From contig JBHGNT010000012.1 of NCBI GenBank assembly GCA_043228905.1, positions 11,966,001-12,030,000 on the forward strand: a stretch of 64,000 bases of DNA. Reading direction: 5' to 3'. The notes under the pieces are model-generated. The model saw only the letters and a program-made list of their open reading frames with translations, ran no database searches and was not told where the DNA came from. The stretch's first letter is position 1, and every line of letters begins with the position of its first letter. Source of the stretch: Azolla caroliniana (taxonomy: Eukaryota; Polypodiophyta). Positions 1-10,538 of the stretch are shown in pieces. The translations under genes were made by a program, and so were the position numbers.

Positions 1-179
1 ATTCTGTCCAGCTTTAGCCACTCGTTTGCCTTGTATGCTTCTGGAGGATTATCATTCTCAATCGGGTCTATCTGACCCTTGACTATGAGATAGTCATGCA
101 TTTGTTCCTTCCAAAAGTTGAAGTTCGAACCGTCGAACCTCCTTAGACTCATCTCCGATGAGCCGGATGTTGATGCCAT
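1..179 (-). CDS. copia gag N-terminus, partial (runs off window)
   Basis: This is the start of a Ty1/copia GAG polyprotein on the minus strand, with ATG at 179 and reading open to base 1. The residues FDGSNFNFWKEQM are the usual copia GAG opening (F-DG-NF--W), seen again in the other copia gags here. It lies about 610 bp inside the LTR at 804-1386, whose primer-binding site points toward this gag, so the two belong to the same element. The rest of the element is outside the window, so its integrity is unknown. Confidence 0.75.
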   Translation of the reverse strand, partial: MASTSGSSEMSLRRFDGSNFNFWKEQMHDYLIVKGQIDPIENDNPPEAYKANEWLKLDR

Positions 180-789
180 CTGATTTGGTTTCAGTTGGTA
201 AGACTCTGTTCGGACTTGACTAGGAACCTTAGTTGGGTGCAGCGGGTCAACTCACCCGATATCGTTCTAGTCGGTCTTGAACCCGAGTCGGTTTGGTTTC
301 AGATACTTGTTTGCTGAACCTTCTTAGAGAGACTCCGGTTAGCTTCCGATTGTATGCCAAATACCGATCACAAGAAACTGATTGTTTAGGCCGATTCTGC
401 TTCGGATGACTGCAGCGATGAGAGGGACGGATCCAACTGATCCTGCCGAATGTTGATCGGCCAAATGAAGCACGAATTTGGTTGTTGCCTGGAGACCAAT
501 CTGCAGCGGGTGGTTACAACAAGCGGGTGAATAGCGTCCGATGACCTATTCGGATGTTTAACCAAATGAAGCACGATTGGGTCGGTTGTTGCACAAGGAG
601 CTCACCTCAAATGGTTACACTCACAAGAACAGAGTACAACCAACTAGCTTACTCCAATCACCGATTTAACACAGTGAGATGCAGACTTCTTATTTTTGTC
701 TTCTCTCTTCTCTGTTCTTCAAGAAAAACAAAAACAGAGTGTTGTGTTGTGTACTATGATGGCCAGTATCAGGTTCAGGACCCTCCAAC
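180..789 (-). other. copia 5' leader between primer-binding site and gag
   Basis: This is non-coding leader sequence between the primer-binding site and the gag start. It holds a short imperfect repeat around 453-495 and 553-595 (a shared CCAAATGAAGCACGA core). I see no convincing gene. The small ORFs across it have no recognisable domain. Confidence 0.5.
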
Positions 790-802
790 CCTCTGATACC
801 AA
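790..802 (-). promoter_or_regulatory. copia primer-binding site (initiator tRNA-Met type)
   Basis: On the minus strand the sequence TGGTATCAGAG follows the LTR end by two bases. This is the standard copia primer-binding site complementary to the 3' end of initiator tRNA-Met. The same motif follows the LTRs at 47067, 61446-61458 (minus) and 41138. Confidence 0.8.
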
Positions 803-803
803 A

Positions 804-1386
804 TGTTGGGGACAAGGTCGTCAGTGCGGAAGAACAAACAACATATGTGATGTTGAAGGACCTATGCATGAGAATGAACAAGATACACACTGAGATATAT
901 ATATATATATATATATATAAGCACAAAGAAACGTTTTATTTCTTAATAGCAACAGTTACAAATGACAACCAACCCTTTTACTAAAGGTTACAAAGTCACT
1001 TTATATAGTGACTATCCTAGGGCAACTACCCTTTATGCTATTTACAGAAATAGCCCAAACTTGGGTTGTCCAAAGGGAAAGTGTGAATACGGCCATTATA
1101 CACTCGTATTCGACACTGTCCTTTTTTACTCTACCGCCAATCCTGCCATTTTCAGCGCTGACTTCCCCTTTGTCAATTGGCTCCGACTTCGGCCCGTTCT
1201 TTCAGCCACTCCCCCTACATCTGGCTCGTCTCCACTTAACCAATCTTCTTCCATTTGTCCACACGTCCGACATGTCCTCGGCTTCTTCAGCCGATTTGGA
1301 CGTTTTAACTCCTTCACTCGTTCCAAATCAAATTCTACATTTGGTCCGACTCTTGGACATCATCTCTCTCCATCTTTCGAACTTCA
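804..1386 (-). repeat. copia LTR (minus orientation), 583 bp
   Basis: On the minus strand the LTR opens TGAAG directly after a purine tract (1387-1400) and closes CAACA next to the primer-binding site, so TG...CA ends are present. A TATA-like box (CTATATAAAG, minus) lies near 999-1008 and a TA microsatellite at about 895-918. Its first 250 bp or so resemble the LTR start at 7672 on the plus strand. The LTR has pol sequence on its upstream side and a primer-binding site plus gag on its downstream side, so it is shared by two element bodies. Confidence 0.75.
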
Positions 1387-4140
1387 CTCCTCCCCCTCAA
1401 GTTCAGCATGTCAAGGCGCGTAAGACAAGCATGCTTGAAAAATTCCGCAAATTGTCTAGGCCGAGGGGTTTGGTGAAGATATCGGCAGCCTGCCGATCCG
1501 TTGAAACATACACCAGTTCGACTTCACCGGAGAAGACTCTCCCACAGACAAAATGATAGTGCACCTCGATGTGCTCTTTCTAGGCATGGAAGACAGGGTT
1601 CTTCGCAAGTTGGATGTTTCTAAGGTTGTCGTAGTATATCATTGTTGGTTCAGACACCTCCATTTGCAAATCCCTTAACAACCTCTTGAGCCATATGGCT
1701 TCGCATGTCGCAACATGCTCTCCTCGATATTTGGCCTCATTGGTCGACAATGCAATGGTCGGTTGCTTCTTATTGCTCCGGGGGATCGCGGCACTTCCCA
1801 ATGAAAACATGAATCTGGATGTTGACTTGCAATCGCCGACATTTCCCGAAGAAGTTTACACCATCCAGGAACCCTCTTCATCCAGCCTAGTCATCATCTA
1901 TGTAGTCAAGAAGTTGTTCAGCTACGCCTATCTGATACAACAATGCCCTATCCTTAGTGCCGCTAACATATCTCAGGATCCTTTGTGCACACTGAGGTTG
2001 TTCAGTCATTGGTTGTGACATAAACGGACCGATCAAGCCGATCGGATAGCCGAGGTCCGGACGGGTGATGGTTAGATATATTACGCTTTCGACCATGTGT
2101 CGGAACTGTGTTGGGTAGCATGACTTTCTGGAACCTTGGCAAAGCTTGATGTTGCGGTCTACAGGAGTTGAGACGGATTTGTAATACATCATGTTGGGAA
2201 ACAGGTCCCTCCGGATGGGAAGAGAGAAGAGCCAAAACTGAAATCGTGTAAACAGCCAACTCGGGAGACTATATCTGTATATAGCCAAAATAAGCCTCTG
2301 TGGGCTATACTTGTAAATAGCCCAGAAGTTGTACTAGTGTATAAGCATCTAGGGTAATCATTATATGGATCATTATCGTGAGATAGTTAGTACGTGGTAG
2401 TGGTCTCTGTAACTGAGAGAATGTGTGAGAGAGGGAGAGTGTGAGTAAGTGCAACTCTATAGCCGTTTGCTGACGAAGAAGAACTCGAGGTCGTTTCCTT
2501 GGAGTTTCTTGTTGTACACCCTCATCATCCTAGTGATCTGTTTTCGGAGCAAGTGGAGTCCATGTGGTTTTTCCCAGTTCAGGTTTCCACGGTAAAATCT
2601 ATGTTCTCTGTTTTTTAGGTTTTCTATTTTTCTATTTTCTATCTGAGCGTTATGTCTTGCACACAAATATACGAGCGGTAACTGGTTGTGGCCGGTCACG
2701 AACGCAACACATCATTCCGAACTTGAAAAGCATACTTAGCACATAATGTCATTGGTTCATCAGTATGCATTCGAAGATGCGGATCACTTCGATCCCGAGG
2801 AAGTAATGAAGGTTTCCCAAGTCCTTCATTTGGAATGATGCGGCATGCAAGGACTTGATGCGGCTAATTTCTTTGAGGTTGGTGCCATCGATGACTAAAT
2901 CATCTACATAAAGCAATATGCTTACCAGTCCGCTCTGACCCTGCTAGATGAAGAATGAAGACTCTAACTTCAACGGAGCAAAACCCATCTGACGCAACTG
3001 TTGTGTGATCTTCGCGTTCCATGCATACGGGGCTTGCTTTAGTCCATAGAGGGACTTCTTTAGTCGGCAAATGACCGACGTGTTCACTCCAGACTAAAAT
3101 CCGAGAGGTTGCACCATATAAACCTATTCCTCAACCTCTCCTTGTAGGAATGCATTTTGGACATCCATTTGGTGCAGATGCCATCCCTTTGCTACCGCTA
3201 GCAAGACACAGAATGTCATCATCTTCGCGATCGGCACAAACATCTCATCCTAATCGATGTCGTGTTGTTGCAGGTAGCCCTTGACCACTAGTCAGGCCTT
3301 GTATCAGTTCACAGAGCCTTCGGCATTGTACTTGACCTTGCACACCCACCTACATCCGATCGGCTTCACACCCTTGGGGGCATCAACTAGGTCATAGGTC
3401 TCCTTCTCTAGCAATGCGTGCATTTCTTCCTCCATGGCGGCACGCCAATTCGCGTCCTTCGCCGCTTCTGCGTAGCTCTCCGGTTCACGCACTTTCACCA
3501 CCTTCTCTGCATACACATAGTGATGCACCATATATTCATTATATCGGATTACGGGGTTCTTTTGGTGGGTGGATCGGCGCAACATCTACATCACCGATTT
3601 TAAGGCCCTCTTGGCCAATTTTGACCTCATTTTCGAAGGTCCATCTTCGTTCTTGGCTGTGTCGGATTCGCTCTGATCCGATGCTCTAGAATCTGTGTCG
3701 TAGCCTGATATCTTCATCTACCCCTTCCCTTCTCTTTGCGTGTAAACCGTTTCCTCAGTTTCTAGGGCGGGGACTGCACGAGTGAGTCTCCACTACTCGC
3801 CAGCTCATTATCGGATTGGCCCTGTCCAATCTCTCATTCAGGCCACTTAGCCGGAATGACATCAAACTCTCTTCTAGAGTTCTGATGTCTTCTTCATTGA
3901 AGGGCATCTCAGCCTCACTAGTCTCATTGTCAGAATTTGGAATGGAGTTAATGGGGGTTGGAGGTGGAGGCAAGTACCACGAAGTCGACTCTTCAAATAC
4001 GACATCTTGACTACCTTAGACTTATTTCGATCGAGGGTTATAACACTTATAACCCTTCTACTCGTCTGAGTAGGCAACCAAGATACACTCCTTGGCTTTG
4101 GCATCTAGCTTCCTCCACTTCTCCTTCAACACATGCTCTC
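1387..4140 (-). pseudogene. Degenerate copia pol (integrase end, RT, RNase H)
   Basis: Read on the minus strand from high to low coordinates: the integrase tail (about 4104-3755), the RT start with IGCRWVCKVKYNAEGSVN (3585-3304), a decayed RT body (about 3300-2715), the RT end with TITRPDLGYPIGL (about 2110-2020), RNase H with ALSTNEAKYRGEHVA (1810-1580), and a C-terminal tail of the ADIFTKPLGLD type at about 1490-1430. A polypurine tract at 1387-1400 leads into the LTR. The reading frame is broken by many stops and shifts and by a 518-bp solo LTR. The 5' half (gag, protease) is missing; a GTC-rich repeat begins where homology stops. Confidence 0.8.
2192..2709. mobile_element. Solo LTR, 518 bp, with CATCA target-site duplication
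   Basis: The element begins TGTTG and ends CAACA, a perfect 5-bp terminal inverted repeat, and contains no coding domain. CATCA sits immediately on both sides (2187-2191 and 2710-2714). Removing the element and one CATCA restores the copia RT reading across the junction on the minus strand (a KFGM-YYKSVSTP-type segment). This is the signature of an LTR retrotransposon insertion followed by LTR-LTR recombination. The family cannot be assigned from the LTR alone. Confidence 0.85.
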
Positions 4141-4400
4141 TTGTAATGGCTCTTTCTGCCGTTGTCGTCGCCGCCGTCACCATCTGTTGTTGTCGTCGTC
4201 TGTTGCTCTTGCCGCTGCCGCCGCCATTTGACATCTGTCACCGTCGTTGTTTGTCGTCTACCACCGTCGTCATCACCGTTGTTGTCATTTCTTGGCCGTC
4301 GCCGCTGCCACCGTCGTTGTCATGTGTAGTCATTGTCGTTGTCGTCGTTGTCCACTATCACCTACGCTTCTAACAACGTAATCAGCTGAAAATGAGACAA
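4141..4400. repeat. GTC/GCC trinucleotide-rich low-complexity tract
   Basis: Irregular CGTTGTCGTCGCC-type triplets run for about 240 bp. ORFs crossing it on both strands are products of the repeat. It marks the boundary between the copia remnant and the LINE fragment. Confidence 0.7.
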
Positions 4401-4645
4401 CATACATGTCCTTCTACACTCGAACCTAGCGCGCAAGGCATTGATGCTCGGCTAAGTTTTTCCTATCCTCTTTGTCTTTTCTTTCTTTTATCTTTTGATT
4501 TATGACATGACTTCTAGACGAAACCATAAGGAAACACACGAAGAAATTATAAGTAAGGAAGAATTTTTAGATGTCCTTCACCGTTTAGTTAAACTAGAGA
4601 TATGGGCGAAAGAGATTGAAGCTGAAAAACAAAAAGATGCAAAGC
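4401..4645 (+). mobile_element. LINE 5' end fragment (5'UTR and ORF1 start)
   Basis: The stretch beginning near ACATACATGTCC and continuing into MTSRRNHKETHEEIISKEEF (ATG at 4507) closely matches the 5' end of the large LINE at about 44.7 kb. In both copies the ORF1 start reads as charged, coiled-coil-like residues. Homology stops abruptly at about 4645 inside ORF1, where a minus-strand Ty3 gag begins. This is therefore a fragment cut off on its 3' side, not an ordinary 5'-truncated LINE copy. Confidence 0.7.
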
Positions 4646-5420
4646 TTCCGAGTAGGTGCTTTGCATGCAAGTGGGCCGCCGGTCCCTCTAATGTCATGCT
4701 GAATTCGGCAATTTTTGACTGTTCAGCTTCCGGTTCGGTCAACCTTTGGGACACATGATTCGCTTCCCATGTTTGTAGGAAGGCATAGACGTGCGCCTCC
4801 GCGTCAGGGTCATCACGGTACTTCAGATACGGGTACGACATGGTGTCATCTTCGGGAGGTTGTACCGGGGATGTGTGGTCTAGTTCTTGCTCTACGGGTA
4901 GTGTTGGTGCGCGGTTTTCTGCTTCCTCCGCGGGTGGTGTTGGTGCGCGGTTTTCCGCTTCCTCCGCGGGTGGTGTTGGTGCGCGGTTTTCCGCTTCCTC
5001 CGCGGGTGGTGTTGGTGCACGGTTTTCCGCTTTCTCCACGGGTGGTGTCGATGAGCCGTTCGATTCGTCGTCCTCCAGATTGTCAGGAGTATCGTGGCTG
5101 CTTTTGTAATTCGACTGAACGCTCTACTCACTATCTGATTCTGACTCTAAGGCCGAGAATGCCTCCGAGTATCTGTTGCCTTCGGCAAGCGTCTGCAGTC
5201 GCGATTTTGCCTCTCGCAGGCTCGTTAGACTACTGCCCTCATCGGAAAGTTGTTGTTTTTGGAACCAAAGTGTTTCTTCCGCGACCATCCGAAGCACTCT
5301 AGGAAAAGACCGATCCTGTCGGATCTCCTCGACCACTTGTTGGAAGACTTCCAGCCTTTGTTGTCTTCCGGCTGGTCTTCTTCCTTGTTCGGTGACTTGG
5401 TTGTTAGTTGGTCGAGACAT
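4646..5420 (-). pseudogene. Ty3/gypsy gag, truncated
   Basis: The minus-strand gag begins with ATG at 5420 (MSRPTNNQVTEQGRR), a charged N-terminal segment ending in a stop at about 5124. It resumes in another frame with a proline/acidic repeat and a Ty3 capsid-like segment (YPYLKYRDDPDAEAHVYAF, then AEFSMTLEGPAAHLHA). The frame change between the halves shows decay. The body is cut at about 4645 by LINE sequence, so protease and pol are absent. The 5' LTR and primer-binding site lie just upstream at 5448-5900. Confidence 0.7.
4905..5045 (-). repeat. 36-bp tandem repeat in gag, about 4 copies
   Basis: About four in-register copies encode the 12-residue unit EEAENRAPTPPA on the minus strand. 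The copies are nearly identical, so the expansion is recent relative to the decay of the surrounding gag. Because the unit is a multiple of three it keeps the frame. Confidence 0.85.
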
Positions 5421-5447
5421 CCATCCCCCGGTGTTCTCTGCTCACTT

Positions 5448-5465
5448 CAGGAATCGTGGTCGCCA
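5448..5465 (-). promoter_or_regulatory. Ty3 primer-binding-site-like sequence
   Basis: On the minus strand TGGCGACCACGATTCCTG begins five bases after the LTR end. Position and the leading TGG fit a tRNA-complementary primer-binding site. I cannot name the tRNA with certainty. Confidence 0.5.
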
Positions 5466-5470
5466 GAAAC

Positions 5471-5900
5471 TGTGTTATCCTTTAGGCTGAACAAACCCTA
5501 ACACAGGATGTCCCTATGGAACACTTCACCAAAGGGTAGTACGGTGAGATATGGATGGACCGTGGTGTCGAATGGGTCTTAACCGATTACTAACCGGCAC
5601 TATTAATGATCGTAACACACACGTAAGATTAATTATATTAAGCACAGAACATTAACCAAATAGACACTAACAATATGTAAAATAGCAGTACTTCTATTAA
5701 TTATCCGTCCTTGATAACATTCTTGCCCGGTCCTTTTATAGGCCTCCGGCTAAGTTACAAACCGGTGCCAACCGGCAACCGGCAACGATCCAGTCCGGAT
5801 CCGAATCGGCATACCGATTCTGGTCCGTCCGCCCACTTGTCAAAATAAAATAATATTTATTAATTACAACTTGTTGTCCTAATTAAATACCCCTTTCACA
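5471..5900 (-). repeat. Ty3/gypsy 5' LTR (minus orientation), 430 bp
   Basis: The ends are TGTG...CACA, a 4-bp terminal inverted repeat with canonical TG/CA. A minus-strand TATA-like CTATAAAAG lies at about 5735-5743, inside the LTR as expected for a promoter. The primer-binding site and gag follow on the minus strand. No second LTR is visible, because the element is truncated on its 3' side at about 4645. Confidence 0.7.
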
Positions 5901-5979
5901 TTCTAGACTCTAACCAGCCCTTTGGTCTTGCCGGCCAACTGTATTCTTCCTCCGCAAAAGGCTCCGAACATCTTATGGG

Positions 5980-6935
5980 ATGTTGAAGCACAATGCAAGG
6001 GTAATCATAGCGACGTACGAAGGCAACCCAATCGATTGGGGCTTCATCACAGGTGCGACCTTAAGTGCCAAACTCCTCACCCTGCAGGACGGGAAGAAAT
6101 TTCTCCCAATCGTCGCACAATACTTGACAGTATTGTTCCGCCAGCAGCATCGTTCCCTACTCAAACGGAGGTCGGCCCGTCACCATCATGACCCTCTAGC
6201 CGAAAAACGCAACTTGGTGCCCTCCGCACAACTAAATGGCAAGATGAGCAGAAGGAATGACCTCAAGAAACCAGCCGTTAAGCCCGCTAAAGACGACAGC
6301 CAACCCCACACCCCCAGTTCAACAGGCAGAATCGGCGAAGCAGGATAGCCAACCGATCAACAGTAGGAGGAGGTTCCCCGTAGCCCCAAACTAAAATGCT
6401 GCCAACTGGATCGGAAAAACGATCAAGGGTTGGCAAAAGACACAATGACAAACCCGGCCAAGGATACACCGATTGCGGTCGAGTCGAGCGCAACAGTCAT
6501 TCCGGATTTGGCAAAAGGAACGACGCACACCAGGAATCTATAATAGGGCCAAGGTTCCCTAATACAAGAGAGTGAGGTCCTCGCTTATCCCTAAATCCCA
6601 ACGGTCTCCCACGAGTTATCACCATGCCATTTCTGGAAGACATCCCGATAAAGGGGTGTCCAGAGGACATGAAGGACGAGACGGTCGGAGAAGACGGATG
6701 CCGGAAGTTCATGGCTGACCACATTGCAGACTGAGAGAAGATACTACAGAAGTTGGAAGGAGCACAACTTACCTTCTCTAGGGAGAAGTCAGCGTTCGGG
6801 CAGTCAGAGATCTTGGCGGTCAGTCACCTATGTGGACCCTACGGTCGAACACCATCTCAACCTAAGGTACATGCCATCTCAACGATGAAAGAAGAATGCA
6901 GGTCAACCCCGGAGGCCATCTCATCTTCATATTGA
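5980..6935 (+). pseudogene. Degenerate Ty3-like retroelement (gag-like region, then RT)
   Basis: The stretch 6622-6935 reads, with stops, as a Ty3-type reverse transcriptase segment: a DIPIKGCPEDMKDETVGEDG stretch, then KILQKLEGAQLTFSREKSAF, then SHLCGPYGR. This arrangement is typical of a Ty3 lineage in plant genomes. The preceding ORF at 5980-6348 is plausibly its gag, but I do not recognise it securely. No protease, integrase or LTR pair is seen. It ends near 6935 before an AT-rich joint. Confidence 0.55.
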
Positions 6936-7033
6936 ATAATGTCTAATCCATATAAGTTTTGATGAAGACAATTTCTTTTCAAAAACAGCCTAGAGCATCT
7001 CCCACAAGGCAAATGTTGATGTTTGTTTGGCCT

Positions 7034-7290
7034 GTCAAAACCAAGAATAAAAGATAGAGTGATGGAAGAAGGATATAAGAGAACACGAGAAGAAAGGAAC
7101 GATATGTTAAGAGAAGAATGGGTGTATTAAGATAGAGAAAGAAAGAGAATGGATACAAGATATGTAATGAGAGCTAAAGACTAGTCTTGATTCGAATTGA
7201 TTTGAGAATACATGTATGCCCTTATAGGTTCCTATAGAATAGCTTAGAGATTTCTATAATGTTCTAGAATGTTCTATAATGTTCTGCCAA
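7034..7290 (-). repeat. Truncated chromovirus LTR fragment
   Basis: This segment, beginning TGTCAAAACCAAG on the plus strand, matches the first roughly 200 bp of the chromovirus LTR at 57238-57646, including the shared motif GGATACAAGATATGTAATGA and the TTCTAGAATG repeats. It stops abruptly at about 7290 against copia integrase sequence. It is an independent, older copy of that LTR. Confidence 0.7.
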
Positions 7291-7671
7291 TGGAGGAGGG
7301 TCGCCACATGAGTTGTACTTCAAGAAGAAGCCGAACTTGGCACACTTGAGGGTCTTCGGTAGAATCGCATATGTGCATGTGCCAAAGGAGAAACGGAGGA
7401 AGTTGGACGCCAAAGCCGAGAAGTGTACCTTGGTTGGCTACTCAGACAAACATAAGGGTTATAAGTGTTAAAAGTCGTGATGTTGTGTTCGACGAGTCCG
7501 CATCGTGGTACTTGCCTTGCCTCCAACCCCTGACGTCGAACTTGTTTATGTTCCGACCGATTGGCAGGTTGCCAATATCTTCACCAAACCTCTTGGCCTA
7601 GACAAGTTGCGGCAATTCTTGGGCATGCTTGGCATACAACACCTCGATATGCCAAACTTGAGGGGGAGGAG
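7291..7671 (+). pseudogene. Copia deletion derivative: integrase end joined to RNase H tail
   Basis: The plus strand first reads an integrase end (KKPNLAHLRVFG, then YVHVPKEKRRKLDAKAEKC, up to DESASWYLP at about 7500). It then passes directly to the C-terminal end of RNase H (VPTDWQVANIFTKPLGLDKL, then LGIQHLDMPNLRG). The whole reverse transcriptase and most of RNase H, about 2 kb, are missing between them. A polypurine tract (about 7660-7671) and an LTR start follow. It belongs to the same copia family as the minus-strand element at 1.4-4.1 kb. Confidence 0.75.
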
Positions 7672-7930
7672 TGAAGCTGAAAAGGAGAGAGACGAAGTCC
7701 GAAAAGCCGAATCAGATGGAGAATTCAATTTCGGCACGATTGAAAAAGTCGGAATGTCCGGATCGGATGGAGAAGCCAAGGACACATGGACATGTGGAAG
7801 GAGATCAGTTAAGCAAAGACTAGCCACATGCAGGGGGAGTGGCCGAAAGAGAGAACCGAAGACAGAGCCAACCGAACCAAGGGGAGATGAAGTCTAGAAA
7901 GGCAAGAAAAGCAGTAGAGTCGAAAAGGAC
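7672..7930 (+). repeat. Copia 3' LTR start, truncated
   Basis: It begins TGAAG directly after the polypurine tract and follows the 804-1386 LTR (read on the minus strand) for about 250 bp, for instance the shared GGGGGAGTGGC block. Homology then fades. ORFs across 7.5-8.2 kb are charged, low-complexity readings of the LTR and of unassigned sequence, not genes. Confidence 0.55.
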
Positions 7931-8884
7931 ATAGCCAACCGAGCGAAGGCCAAGACCAAGACATGGGCAGATGTGGTCAAGGTCCGGAAAGAAGACGAAT
8001 CGAAGACAACTGATTCGGTCAACAGTCGAAGTGAATCGGAAGCCAATTCAATGAAAATGTTCGATTCGGAGGAGCCGAATCGATTGGTCAAGCGGGAAAG
8101 GAGGCAGTCGAAGTCTACACCGACACGGAAGAGTCGACGAGTTGAGGGGCGCCAACACCGCGACAACGGACGAAGCTAACTTGGGCCAAAGCAGCAAACA
8201 AGCCTATCGTAGGGGTCAAGGTGCGCTGAACTAGACGAGTTGAGGAGCACCGAATTGAAGGGGTCATGGGACGCAAGGCTGAACTGAACAAGGAATGTGA
8301 TCGAGGCATCGAGTCGCAAGGAGAGACTAGAATGAAATTGAGGACACATCGGAACTTGAGGTCCTGCCAGGGGAGTTGGGGTTATGGAACCCGGTCGTAC
8401 CAGTTATTCGAATCAATACGTGGTATACTAACTTCACAGCACTCGTGACATGTACAAACCGTTATTCAAGTCTACCCACTCGAAATTGCTAGGATCAACA
8501 AACAAGAAAAATATCCTATAGGATCAGCTATAACCGTTTTCAGAACCACAATTCTTACACATACAATACTTCTATACTATACATAAAGGGAAGAACACTT
8601 GAGTTGCCCAGAAGAAAGTATAATCGATTAGAGTACAAACATACATAGATACAAGTACTGATCACTATCGGTACAACACTCGCTCTCTCTCTTTTCTGGC
8701 CTAATATCTATCTTTCCCTATATGTCCCCCCTCCCTATTCTCAAACACTCGGTATATATATATGCTCAGCGCTTTACAACCGTTCCTCCTTAATACTCGG
8801 CTCCCTTTGTTTGGCTGTTTCTGCTCGGCTCCCTTTGACTCGTTTCACACCTTGTCACATTTGTCCCACCGGTTAACAACGTTC
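7931..8884. other. Unassigned retroelement-like spacer
   Basis: No protein domain or clear LTR pair was recognised. The region is likely LTR or leader debris: it contains a CT tract at about 8690, a TATATATATATG stretch near 8755, and TCGGCTCCC repeated at about 8800 and 8827. It ends where the minus-strand Ty3 integrase starts. Confidence 0.3.
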
Positions 8885-9209
8885 CCATTTTGTTGGCTTT
8901 GTAGCAACATATGCTTGAAGCATCTCCACAATAATTTGATTTACTCGTTTTGTTTGTCCATCGGATTGAGGATGATTTGCAAAGCTCATGTTCAAGGTAG
9001 TTTCTAACTTCTTAAAGACTTGCATCCAAAGGTTGTTAGTAAACATTGAGTCTCGATCATTCACAATATCCATTGGTAACCCATAAAAATGGGATAACTC
9101 ATCAACCAATTCAGAAGAGGTTATCGTGGTTTTAGTAGCAATAAAGCTGGTCATTTTGGTTAGTTTGTCAACTACAATCCAACTGACATCATTTTTGGGT
9201 GTGAGGAAA

Positions 9210-10538
9210 TAGGGCCTGAATTTGACGGGTTAGTATAAAAGTTTTTTGACAGACATTTTTTAAAGATGTATGTCATATGACACAAGAGTGAAAAAACTAA
9301 CATGTCATTTGATATACAAATTTTTATAATGAAAGTTCTATATGATGCTTCATTGTTATACATTTCATTACTATAGAAAGTGCACAAATAAACATAACTA
9401 CCTCACAAAGATAATGAAATACATAAAATTAATATCATGTTAATGTTTTTACTAATAAGTATGAATTATTTTTTACCAAACTTGGTGATTTTATGTAAGT
9501 AAAAAAATTTAGTTTTAACTTAAAACTTAAAACATTAAAATCAAACCTAGAGTTATACACTCTTAAACTATGTATTTAATAAAGGTTATTGTTTAAAATT
9601 TCAACTAATATTATTAGTAAAGAAATTAAGAATAAATATTTGAGAGAGGCTTGCAGTCTACATCCCCTAGGTTCCCAGACATTTGGATGTTGATCACAGG
9701 CTTCACCCTGTGGTATGTATGGAAAGCGTGTTGCCTAAAGGTCTTTTAGGATCTAGTGCGGCCCCCGGAGGAAGTGATCATGGACATATGGTTTGCGCTT
9801 ATCAGCTGCCTACGAGGGCAAATGGATGAGGTTTGCAGCCATTCCAATGACGTGGTTACTGCCCATTTGCGCTTTTGGCAGAACACGCCTATGGTGACAC
9901 AAGGAGGAAGTGGCCCGAGGTGGAACTACCAGCCCCCACGCTGGCTGTTTCCGTCTCACTTACCACCATCCATTCGCTGTCGACCCCAGGAGTTGTCTCG
10001 TACTAGCCATCACTAACGGGCACCATTTTTATCTATAGGTACTTACATTAAGTAGTCAATCCGAAAGGCGATGTAACTAGTCTCATTTTCTTGAACTTGA
10101 TCGGAGGGAGATTCCCCGATCTATGTATAAACCTCCTTGCACAGTCTCTTTGTAATAATCCTTCCTAACTAATAAGAAAGTAGCTTCATTTTGGAAAAAA
10201 AAAAAGAATAAATATTTGAGAGTATATACCATTATTTCATGATAATGATATTATTTTAAGTGTGTTATAAAAAACATATAATTTTTTGGAATTTTTTTTA
10301 TATAGTATTAATATATTATAATACACACTTCATATCTATAATAAGTGACACATGTATATGTATATAATATATATGACATGGAAAATAGAATTTTAACATG
10401 TCATTTGTAGGGGCCTTTGGCATGAAAAATGGATATTTAAACTATATATGTCACTTGACGGGCATTTTTATTATGTGTATGTATTTGACGGGCAAAATGG
10501 CCTTCAACAGGCATGACACCTGTCAAATTCCTGCCCTG
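9210..10538. mobile_element. Non-autonomous TIR DNA transposon with 9-bp target duplication
   Basis: The left end reads TAGGGCCTGAATTTGACGGG. The reverse complement of the right end reads CAGGGCAGGAATTTGACAGG, so 16 of 20 positions match. GTGAGGAAA flanks both sides (9201-9209 and 10539-10547). Subterminal TTGACGGG/TTGACAGA motifs recur at about 9220, 9250, 10453 and 10486. The interior is AT-rich, has no transposase ORF, and contains the LINE insertion at 9647-10203, so the native element is about 0.75 kb. A 9-bp duplication suggests a Mutator-like element, while a YAGGG terminus is also seen in hAT elements, so the superfamily is unsettled. Confidence 0.75.
9647..10203 (+). mobile_element. 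5'-truncated LINE with poly(A) tail and 19-bp target duplication
   Basis: This is a 3' LINE remnant ending in an A-run (about 10195-10205), flanked by AAGAATAAATATTTGAGAG at 9628-9646 and 10204-10222 (the leading As overlap the tail). The coding trace at the left end (LITGFTLWYVWKACCLKVF) resembles the C-terminal part of a LINE ORF2. Truncation, tail and a long duplication are the classic products of target-primed reverse transcription. It sits inside the TIR element. Confidence 0.85.

Noticed and set aside
4092-4373. ORFs across the GTC-rich tract on both strands
   Set aside because: They are simple readings of an irregular triplet repeat with no domain.
8873-9154. Endogenous pararetrovirus integrase
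   Set aside because: Pararetroviruses of plants lack an integrase. The DD(E) core and flanking residues are Ty3/gypsy.
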